Positions 7,433 through 12,636 of a DNA stretch of 12,636 nucleotides are shown here, piece after piece. The translations under genes and the position numbers were made by a program. The notes beneath the pieces are model-generated. The model did not search any database, was not told where the DNA came from, and was given only the letters and a program-made list of their open reading frames with translations. This DNA comes from Candidatus Omnitrophota bacterium (GTDB lineage: Bacteria > Omnitrophota > Gorgyraeia > Gorgyraeales > Gorgyraeaceae): NCBI GenBank assembly GCA_018901615.1, contig JAHIEN010000023.1:1-12636 (forward strand). The letters are read 5' to 3'. How positions within the stretch are numbered: position 1 is the first letter of the stretch; every line of letters starts with the position of its first letter.

Positions 7433-7728
7433 GACGCACCTCCGGCAATATCCTGACCGCCAGCGATTGCAGGTATAATAGAAATCTCGTCTCCGTCTTT
7501 AAGAGAGGTGGCGTCCCGCTGTAAAAACCTGATATCTTCTTCGTTGACATAGATATTTATAAACCTGCGCACCTTTCCGTCCTTTTCGCATATCCTATCC
7601 TTGATCCCTGGAAAGTCCTTCTCAAGCGCTTCGATAAGGCCCTTTACATCACTCGCATCCACGCTTACCTCTGCCTGGTTATTCGTGTGTTTCTGAAGAG
7701 GGGTCGGTATTCTTACTTTTATAGACAT
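7429..7728 (-). CDS. MoaD/ThiS-like ubiquitin-fold sulfur carrier with C-terminal tail
   Basis: A 99-residue beta-grasp sulfur carrier of the MoaD/CysO/HcyS kind. Residues 1-91 read as the MoaD fold and end in the hallmark IIPAIAGG, with Gly90-Gly91. The protein does not stop there: QDIAGGAS follows, containing a second GG at 96-97. Thiocarboxylate carriers need a terminal GG, so removal of 8 (or 2) residues would be needed, as for HcyS-Ala of Wolinella. Its translation start is firm (GGAGG seven bases before ATG). It lies 12 bases after the threonine synthase-like gene and overlaps the activating enzyme gene by four bases. Its length is that expected for CysO-like carriers plus the tail. Confidence 0.93.
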   Translation of the reverse strand: MSIKVRIPTPLQKHTNNQAEVSVDASDVKGLIEALEKDFPGIKDRICEKDGKVRRFINIYVNEEDIRFLQRDATSLKDGDEISIIPAIAGGQDIAGGAS

Positions 7729-7740
7729 ATTTAACCTCCA

Positions 7741-8967
7741 TTATATTTTAACATGCTCCTCAAACGAAGCAATGTTTGGTTTAATCTTTATTGGCCTGCC
7801 TATCTTCTCGCTAACCGCCTCCTGTGTCTTTAACCCGTTTCCCGTTATGCATATAACAATAGATTCGTCTTTAGGGATCCTGCCCTGCTCGATAAGTTTC
7901 TTTGTAACGCCCAGAGTTACGCCTCCTGCTGTTTCAGTAAACACGCCTTCGGTTAATGCCAGAAGCTTAATCGCCTCTACTATCTCATCGTCAGACACAT
8001 CCTCAGCCCAACCACCAGATTCCTTTACAGTTCCGGCAGCGTACACTCCGTCAGCAGGATTTCCTATTGCCAGAGATTTGGCAATGGTATTGGGCTTGAC
8101 TGGCTTTATAATCTCAGAATCTTCTTTTATCGCAGTAACTATTGGCGCGCAGCCGGTTGCCTGGGCCGCATAGATCTTTGTATCAACCTTATCAATCAAT
8201 CCGATATTCTGGAATTCCTTTAGTCCCTTCCAGATCTTGGTAATAAGGGAGCCTCCAGCGCAAGGAGAGATAATATGTTGCGGAGTTTTCCAACCCAACT
8301 GTTCCGCGATCTCATAGCCATATGTCTTTGAGCCCTCAGCATAGTAGGGCCTTATATTTATGTTCACAAACGCCCACTTATACCTTGTAGCGATCTCTGA
8401 ACAGAGCCTGTTGACCTGGTCATAATTTCCTTCGACTGCCACAAGCGTTGGATTATAAATCAACGTGCCTATAACCTTGCCTGATTCAAGGTCGGCTGGA
8501 ATAAATATAAATCTCTCCAGGCCAGCTACAGCAGATTGGGCCGCGACAGAATTCGCGAGATTTCCTGTTGAGGCGCAGGCAACGGTCTTAAAACCAAATT
8601 CCTTTGCCTTTGATAGCGCGACTGCCACCACCCTATCCTTAAAAGAAAGCGTAGGGTGATTTACAGAGTCATCTTTTATGTAAAGCTCTTTTACCCCCAG
8701 GACCTTTTCCAGATTTTTCGCCCTTATTAAAGGGGTAAATCCTGAGTTCAGGCCATCAGTAGGGTCCCCGTCTATGGGCAAAAATTCCCTGTATCGCCAG
8801 AGGTTCTCTGGCCGGGACTCTATTACCTTTCTTGTGATTTTCTTTTTTATTTTCTCGTAGTCATAGTCCACCTCTAAAGGCCCAAAGCAGTATTCACATA
8901 CATAAATGGGTTCTTTAGGAAACTCCCTGCCGCATTCCCTGCATTTTAATCCTTTCACATAACTCAT
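7741..8967 (-). CDS. thrC: Threonine synthase-type PLP enzyme (fold type II) with N-terminal zinc ribbon
   Basis: The 408-residue protein begins with a zinc-ribbon-like segment (CREC at 9-12, CEYC at 24-27), as in long archaeal and bacterial threonine synthases, then a fold type II PLP domain. The PLP lysine is K110 in LSFKDR; STGNLANSVAA (133-143) forms the phosphate/substrate loop and CAGGS the PLP phosphate site. Standard function: O-phosphohomoserine to threonine plus phosphate. It starts nine bases after tusA with GAGGTGA five bases before ATG, and the carrier gene follows at once. Because it sits inside a sulfur carrier module, it may instead (or also) use the thiocarboxylate as nucleophile on O-phosphohomoserine to make homocysteine. 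That is inference; the sequence alone does not distinguish these reactions. Confidence 0.93.
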   Translation of the reverse strand: MSYVKGLKCRECGREFPKEPIYVCEYCFGPLEVDYDYEKIKKKITRKVIESRPENLWRYREFLPIDGDPTDGLNSGFTPLIRAKNLEKVLGVKELYIKDDSVNHPTLSFKDRVVAVALSKAKEFGFKTVACASTGNLANSVAAQSAVAGLERFIFIPADLESGKVIGTLIYNPTLVAVEGNYDQVNRLCSEIATRYKWAFVNINIRPYYAEGSKTYGYEIAEQLGWKTPQHIISPCAGGSLITKIWKGLKEFQNIGLIDKVDTKIYAAQATGCAPIVTAIKEDSEIIKPVKPNTIAKSLAIGNPADGVYAAGTVKESGGWAEDVSDDEIVEAIKLLALTEGVFTETAGGVTLGVTKKLIEQGRIPKDESIVICITGNGLKTQEAVSEKIGRPIKIKPNIASFEEHVKI

Positions 8968-8976
8968 TTAATCACC

Positions 8977-9207
8977 TCACGCTTTTTTAATTAGTATCTT
9001 CCATTTATTATCTATCTTTTCTGCCTTTAGAATCTCATGGCCGTCTTCTTTTACAGCTCGAGGCACATTCCTGATAGGTTCGCCGTCATCCAGGATGACC
9101 TCCAGGATCTGACCAGGCTCCATCTCCTCGAGTTTCAGCTTTGTCCTGACAAAGTTATTTGGACAGGCTATGCCTGTCAAATCTAAACTATCATTATAAT
9201 CTGTCAT
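8977..9207 (-). CDS. TusA/SirA-family sulfur carrier (CPNN variant)
   Basis: A 76-residue TusA-fold protein with the sulfur-binding cysteine at residue 15 in GIACPNNFVRTKLKLEEM. The usual TusA motif is CPxP; here the second proline is Asn, a form I associate with TusA-like proteins next to anaerobic sulfite reductases. It would carry persulfide sulfur in the cytoplasm. I chose ATG at 9205-9207 over an in-frame GTG at 9232-9234: the longer version would add nine residues coded by a dispersed repeat, lacks a ribosome binding site, and starts inside a hairpin. The ribosome binding site of the chosen ATG is itself weak (GGTG). Its stop lies in the ribosome binding region of the next gene, so the two are coupled. 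Confidence 0.9.
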   Translation of the reverse strand: MTDYNDSLDLTGIACPNNFVRTKLKLEEMEPGQILEVILDDGEPIRNVPRAVKEDGHEILKAEKIDNKWKILIKKA

Positions 9208-9219
9208 ATAGCACCATTT

Positions 9220-9301
9220 GTCATTGCGAGGCACGAAGTGCCGAAGCCAGCGGCCTTGCCCTCGGCTTCGCCGAGAGGCGAGCCGCTAGGCAGGCAATCT
9301 C
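9220..9301. repeat. Composite dispersed palindromic repeat between the sulfite reductase and tusA genes
   Basis: The ends, GTCATTGCGAG (9220-9230) and GCAATCTC (9294-9301), resemble the two halves of a dispersed repeat common in many bacterial genomes (recalled, not searched). Inside are a perfect hairpin GGCAC-GAA-GTGCC (9230-9242) and a longer imperfect hairpin 9249-9287 (AGCGG/CCGCT, CTTGCC/GGCGAG, CTCGGC/GCCGAG, loop TTC). The longer hairpin seems to have split a simpler element between GAAGC and GCAATCTC. Confidence 0.8.
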
Positions 9302-9314
9302 AAAAAAGACATTT

Positions 9315-10172
9315 TTATGACACTTTGTTCTTATACTTCTCCACTCCTACCCTGTCCAGTGTCTCCCTGAACCTTTCGCCTTTATTGCCGAATTTTTTGT
9401 AAAATTCCAGGGTCTTATCTATAATCTCGAAGACTCGTTCTTTTGTCTCGATAAAATCAAAGACCTTTACCCCGAGTTTTGGAAATTTACCCATTTTGCC
9501 GCCGACAAAAATGGCGTAGCCCTCTTGTCTCTTTCGCCAGGCGTCTGTCGGACAAGAATACACACAATCTCCGCAGCCGATGCATTTATCTGCGTCAAAG
9601 AGTATCTTTTCGCTATCCCTGTCCACTTCTATCGCTCCCACAGGACAGATCTCAGCGCACAGTCCGCAATAATTGCAATTTTCCTTTACAAATCTCTTCT
9701 TAAGCCTGCCCATTATTCCTAAATCATTCTCCTGAGGTTTTATACATGCATTTGGACAGCCAGTAATTCCTATCTTGAATTTATGAGGATGCCCGCCGAT
9801 CCCAAAATATTTCTTATCAACTTCCTTTGCCAGTAAAAGACAATCTATCAGGCCATGGCTGCATTCCTTGCCTTGACACGCGGTCACAGTCCTTACCCTC
9901 TGTCCGCACGCGCCCATCTGAAGTTCAACTCCAGCCAGTTCTTTTTTTACTGTTTCAAAGTCTTTAATATTCACATTCGGGATCTCAATACCCTGCCTTG
10001 TAGTAAGGTGGATATAGCCTTCCCCGAATTTATTGGCGATCTCTGAGAGTTTTATCAGTTGTTCGGATTTAACAAACCCGCCTACGATACGCAGACGCAG
10101 AGAAAATATATCTTTTTCCTTCTGCTTCATTAAACCGCCGCTCTTGAGTTCTTTTATATTATATTCGGTCAT
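9315..10172 (-). CDS. Small siroheme sulfite/nitrite reductase with ferredoxin domain (AsrC/Dsr-like)
   Basis: The 285-residue protein is a single-repeat siroheme reductase. An N-terminal ferredoxin-like half (about 22-80) contains HLTTRQGIEIP. The siroheme/[4Fe-4S] half has C99 and C104 (ACQGKECSHG) and C139 and C143 (GCPNACIKP). Two ferredoxin motifs follow, CNYCGLCAEICP (166-177) and CIGCGDCVYSCP (197-208), to bring in electrons. It is far shorter than DsrA/DsrB or plant-type SiR and fits the small AsrC-like group. Here the first cysteine pair is spaced CX4C, where CX5C is usual. The likely reaction is sulfite to sulfide; nitrite is an alternative. AAGGAG lies seven bases before ATG, and the gene follows the cysteine synthase fusion by 11 bases, which supports assimilatory use. 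Confidence 0.9.
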   Translation of the reverse strand: MTEYNIKELKSGGLMKQKEKDIFSLRLRIVGGFVKSEQLIKLSEIANKFGEGYIHLTTRQGIEIPNVNIKDFETVKKELAGVELQMGACGQRVRTVTACQGKECSHGLIDCLLLAKEVDKKYFGIGGHPHKFKIGITGCPNACIKPQENDLGIMGRLKKRFVKENCNYCGLCAEICPVGAIEVDRDSEKILFDADKCIGCGDCVYSCPTDAWRKRQEGYAIFVGGKMGKFPKLGVKVFDFIETKERVFEIIDKTLEFYKKFGNKGERFRETLDRVGVEKYKNKVS

Positions 10173-10183
10173 ATGATTGCTCC

Positions 10184-11335
10184 TTACGCCTCAAAATACT
10201 GCTGCATTGAAAAATATCTCTCACCCGTATCAGGCAAAACCACAACCACTCTTTTCCCTTTGCCAAGATCCTTTGCCACCTTTATAGCCGCCCAGGCTGC
10301 GGCGCCAGCTGATATGCCGACAAACAATCCTTCCAGTCTGGCTAATTGCCTCGAGGTTTTAAACGCGTCGCTATCGTTTACTTGAATTATCTCATCTATT
10401 ATCTTACGATTCAGGACGTCTGGCACAAAACCCGCGCCTATACCCTGGATCTTGTGGGGTCCTTTTTCTTTCCCTGACAGAACCGCGCTCGAACTCGGTT
10501 CAACAGCCACTATTTTCACTTTAGGATTACGCTGTTTTAAGACCTCTCCCACGCCGGTAATGGTGCCCCCTGTGCCAACCCCGGCCACAAACGCGTCTAT
10601 CTCCCCATCTACTGCCTCGATAATCTCCCTGGCAGTTGTTCTCCTGTGCACCTCGGGATTGGCCTTGTTCTGGAACTGCTGCGGCATAAAGCTATTAGGG
10701 ATCTTTTTCAAAAGCTCACATGCTTTCTTAATGGCTCCTTGCATGCCTTCCGCACCAGAGGTAAGAATAACTTCAGCGCCGTATGATTTGAGGATATAAA
10801 TCCTCTCCAGGCTCATAGTTTCTGGCATGGTAATTATACATCTGTAACCTTTGACAGCTGAAATCATAGCCAGGCCAATCCCTGTATTTCCGCTTGTTGG
10901 CTCGATAATAGTAGAGCCTTTTCTCAGCTCTCCTTTTTCCTCCGCGTCCTGTATCATGGCAAGAGCTATCCTGTCTTTAACGCTCCCGCCTGGATTAAAG
11001 GACTCTAGTTTTGCCAGTATGTCAGCCATATCCGGCGTAACGATTTTGTTAAATCTCACTATTGGGGTCTCGCCTATCAATTCCAGGATACTACCTGCCA
11101 TTTTTTTATTCTTTGCCTGGTTATTGACAAAGACCTCTCCGCCACCCATATAATAGACAAATTCCAATCGGTCGTCATCCTTTAGAAATGTTTCATTATG
11201 TTTGGATTTTTCTAGAATAACGTCGTTCAACTCCACTGTAACGACCTCAGGCCTGATCTTTTTCTGCTCTAAAAGCTTAGCCACTGTAACGACATCTTTT
11301 AACTCTTCTTTTTTACCATTGATTAGAATATTCAT
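10184..11335 (-). CDS. ThiS domain fused to cysteine synthase (PLP, CysK/CysM family)
   Basis: A 383-residue in-frame fusion. Residues 1-66 form a complete ThiS-like beta-grasp domain ending YYMGGG. A linker of about 12 residues leads to a full cysteine synthase (about 80-383, 304 residues, close to the normal CysK length). The PLP lysine is K120 (GGSVKDR), the substrate loop PTSGNTG (146-152), the PLP phosphate loop GTGGT (254-258), and the C-terminal signature DTGERY (369-374). No separate ribosome binding site precedes the Met79 that could begin a stand-alone CysK, so one polypeptide is made. The start has AGGAGG five bases upstream and overlaps the hemL stop (ATGA). The acceptor may be O-acetylserine or O-phosphoserine; no serine acetyltransferase is seen here. 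The ThiS GG is internal, so without cleavage it cannot be thiocarboxylated. Confidence 0.94.
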   Translation of the reverse strand: MNILINGKKEELKDVVTVAKLLEQKKIRPEVVTVELNDVILEKSKHNETFLKDDDRLEFVYYMGGGEVFVNNQAKNKKMAGSILELIGETPIVRFNKIVTPDMADILAKLESFNPGGSVKDRIALAMIQDAEEKGELRKGSTIIEPTSGNTGIGLAMISAVKGYRCIITMPETMSLERIYILKSYGAEVILTSGAEGMQGAIKKACELLKKIPNSFMPQQFQNKANPEVHRRTTAREIIEAVDGEIDAFVAGVGTGGTITGVGEVLKQRNPKVKIVAVEPSSSAVLSGKEKGPHKIQGIGAGFVPDVLNRKIIDEIIQVNDSDAFKTSRQLARLEGLFVGISAGAAAWAAIKVAKDLGKGKRVVVVLPDTGERYFSMQQYFEA

Positions 11336-12612
11336 CCTGACCTCCTTAAACTTGTAAATGTCTCATTGATTACATCTAGTGTTCTATCTATATCTTCATT
11401 ACTATGCGCAGTTGACAAAAAATTTGCCTCAAACCCGGATGGTGAGAAATAAATACCTCTTTTCAATAATCCGTGGAAAAACTTTTTAAATAATCCTTTA
11501 TCCTGTCCATTTTCTCCAAAAAATATGCTAAACATAGAACTGATGTAATTAGTTCTCAGTCTCATGTCATATTTTTTAGCGCTCGCCATAATCCCTTTAC
11601 ATAGTTTCTTTGTTTTGGTTCCAATATCTGGGTATGGATTTATTTCTTTTAGTATTTTCAAGGTCGTGATCCCGGCTGTAACCGCGACTGGATTACCTGA
11701 CAATGTCCCTGCCTGATAGACGTCTCCTTCGGGCGCTAGAAGATCCATAATTTCCTTTCTTCCTCCAAAGGCGCCTACCGGCAATCCCCCGCCTATAATC
11801 TTCCCTAAACAGGTAAGATCTGGATTTATTCCAAAAAACCCTTGCGCGCCGCTGTATGAAACCCTGAATCCAGTAATGACTTCATCAAAAATAAGAATTG
11901 CGCTGTATTTATCAGCGATCCTTCTCAAGCCCTGCAAAAAACCAGCGTCTGGCAATACCACACCGCAATTCCCCATAACGGGTTCGATAATTATAGCTGC
12001 CAGATCATCTTTGAATAAATATTCTGCTTTTTCAAGTCCATCCGCGTCATTATACGGAAGGGTTATTGTATGTTTAGTAAAATCTTCGGGCACGCCGGCG
12101 CTATCCAGAAGATAATCTGCATGGCCGTGATATGAGCCATGGAATTTTATAAGCTTTTTCTTTCCTGTATATGCCCTCGCAATCCTTACCGCGCCCATCA
12201 CCGCCTCTGTCCCGGAATTTGTCAATCTAACCTGCTCTATCGAAGGGACAGCTTCTGTAATAAGCCTCGCCAATTCTATTTCCATCTTAGTAGCTGCGCC
12301 AAAACTTGTGCCACTCTTTACAGCGCGGATTATGGCTTCTGTAACTTCAGGGTACGCGTGGCCTAAAATTAAAACCCCCCAGGAAAGGCAATAATCAATA
12401 AACTCTCCGCCGCATTCCCCGTAGAGCCTGGAGCCATATGCCTTTTTTACGAAAACCGGTATTCCGCCTACAGCCTTAAAAGACCTGACAGGGCTGTTTA
12501 CGCCTCCCGGTATGTATTTTCTCGCTTCACTAAATAAACGTTCGTTTAAAGTGAAAGGTTTAAGGTTTAAGGTTCTATTACTTTTAACTTTTAACTTTAA
12601 ACTTTTAACCAT
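11332..12612 (-). CDS. hemL: Glutamate-1-semialdehyde 2,1-aminomutase
   Basis: This aminomutase converts glutamate-1-semialdehyde to 5-aminolevulinate, feeding tetrapyrroles, here probably siroheme for the neighbouring sulfite reductase. It shows IPGGVNSPVRSF near the N terminus, NSGTEAVMGAVRIAR, FHGSYHGHADY, DEVITGFR and the PLP lysine in LGKIIGGGLPVGAFGG (K271 from my start, 426 residues). I start at ATG 12610-12612, nine bases after AAAGGA; an in-frame GTG two codons earlier (12616-12618) is only three bases from it. Two oddities: about 20 extra N-terminal residues coded by a palindromic repeat, and a gating loop after HGHADY about 13 residues shorter than in E. coli HemL. It heads the operon in this window, and its stop overlaps the fusion gene start. 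Confidence 0.94.
   Translation of the reverse strand: MVKSLKLKVKSNRTLNLKPFTLNERLFSEARKYIPGGVNSPVRSFKAVGGIPVFVKKAYGSRLYGECGGEFIDYCLSWGVLILGHAYPEVTEAIIRAVKSGTSFGAATKMEIELARLITEAVPSIEQVRLTNSGTEAVMGAVRIARAYTGKKKLIKFHGSYHGHADYLLDSAGVPEDFTKHTITLPYNDADGLEKAEYLFKDDLAAIIIEPVMGNCGVVLPDAGFLQGLRRIADKYSAILIFDEVITGFRVSYSGAQGFFGINPDLTCLGKIIGGGLPVGAFGGRKEIMDLLAPEGDVYQAGTLSGNPVAVTAGITTLKILKEINPYPDIGTKTKKLCKGIMASAKKYDMRLRTNYISSMFSIFFGENGQDKGLFKKFFHGLLKRGIYFSPSGFEANFLSTAHSNEDIDRTLDVINETFTSLRRSG
12543..12610. repeat. Heptad-based imperfect palindrome inside the hemL 5' coding region
   Basis: Two 31-base arms (12543-12573 and 12580-12610) match as inverted copies at 22 of 31 positions by hand count, several mismatches being G-T wobbles, around a six-base loop (12574-12579). 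Each arm is built of seven-base units such as AACTTTT and GGTTTAA. It is translated as part of hemL, coding for residues rich in Lys, Leu and Asn. Confidence 0.75.
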
Positions 12613-12621
12613 TGACACACA

Positions 12622-12627
12622 TCCTTT
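12622..12627 (-). promoter_or_regulatory. Ribosome binding site that sets the hemL start
   Basis: AAAGGA on the minus strand lies nine bases before ATG (12610-12612) and three before the alternative GTG (12616-12618). The spacing favours the ATG. Only nine more bases of upstream sequence are available, so no promoter can be assessed. Confidence 0.6.
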
Positions 12628-12636
12628 GCCCAGTAT

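Noticed and set aside
7365..7550. Minus-strand 61-residue frame across the carrier/thiF junction
   Set aside because: It overlaps two clear genes in another frame and shows no domain.
9208..9234. Upstream GTG start giving an 85-residue TusA-like protein
   Set aside because: The added codons fall in a dispersed repeat hairpin, no ribosome binding site precedes the GTG, and ATG at 9207 matches the usual TusA N terminus.
12543..12610. CRISPR or tandem array in the heptad repeats
   Set aside because: The units are seven bases, have no spacers and form a single palindrome.

Overview
The window comes from an anaerobic bacterium and is almost fully coding. Every supported gene lies on the minus strand, so gene order is read from right to left. 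Base composition looks moderate to somewhat AT-rich (judged by eye). HdrABC, an asr/Dsr-type siroheme protein with a ferredoxin domain, and many Fe-S motifs point to an uncultured strict anaerobe. The style of the dispersed palindromic repeats recalls Omnitrophota or nearby candidate phyla, but I hold this only weakly; no rRNA or other marker gene is present.

Region 1 (12618 down to 6662) is a sulfur assimilation operon. It holds hemL (5-aminolevulinate formation, the first committed route to siroheme), a ThiS domain fused in frame to cysteine synthase, a small siroheme sulfite/nitrite reductase carrying two [4Fe-4S] ferredoxin motifs, a TusA-like sulfur carrier, a threonine-synthase-type PLP enzyme, a MoaD/ThiS-like ubiquitin-fold carrier and a ThiF/MoeB-type activating enzyme. 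Together they suggest that sulfite is reduced to sulfide, sulfide is loaded as a thiocarboxylate on a carrier adenylated by the ThiF-type enzyme, and PLP enzymes transfer it to make cysteine and possibly homocysteine. The layout resembles the CysO/CysM and HcyS/HcyF pathways known from other bacteria, but no JAMM (Mec/HcyD) protease is in the window.

Region 2 (6446 down to 3235) holds a small NIL-domain protein and then a tightly packed three-gene sensory unit: a PhnD-like binding lipoprotein, a NarX-type membrane histidine kinase and a NarL/FixJ-type response regulator. A clear intrinsic terminator follows. No ABC permease or ATPase is present, so the lipoprotein is more likely a ligand sensor for the kinase than a transport subunit.

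Region 3 (3083 down to 1) has its own likely promoter and encodes HdrC, HdrB and most of HdrA; HdrA runs off the left edge. This is a heterodisulfide-reductase-like electron-transfer module.

Five palindromic or repeat elements are scattered through the operon. One lies inside the translated 5' end of hemL, one composite element sits just before tusA and misleads start prediction, and three hairpins fill the 215-base gap between thiF and the NIL gene.
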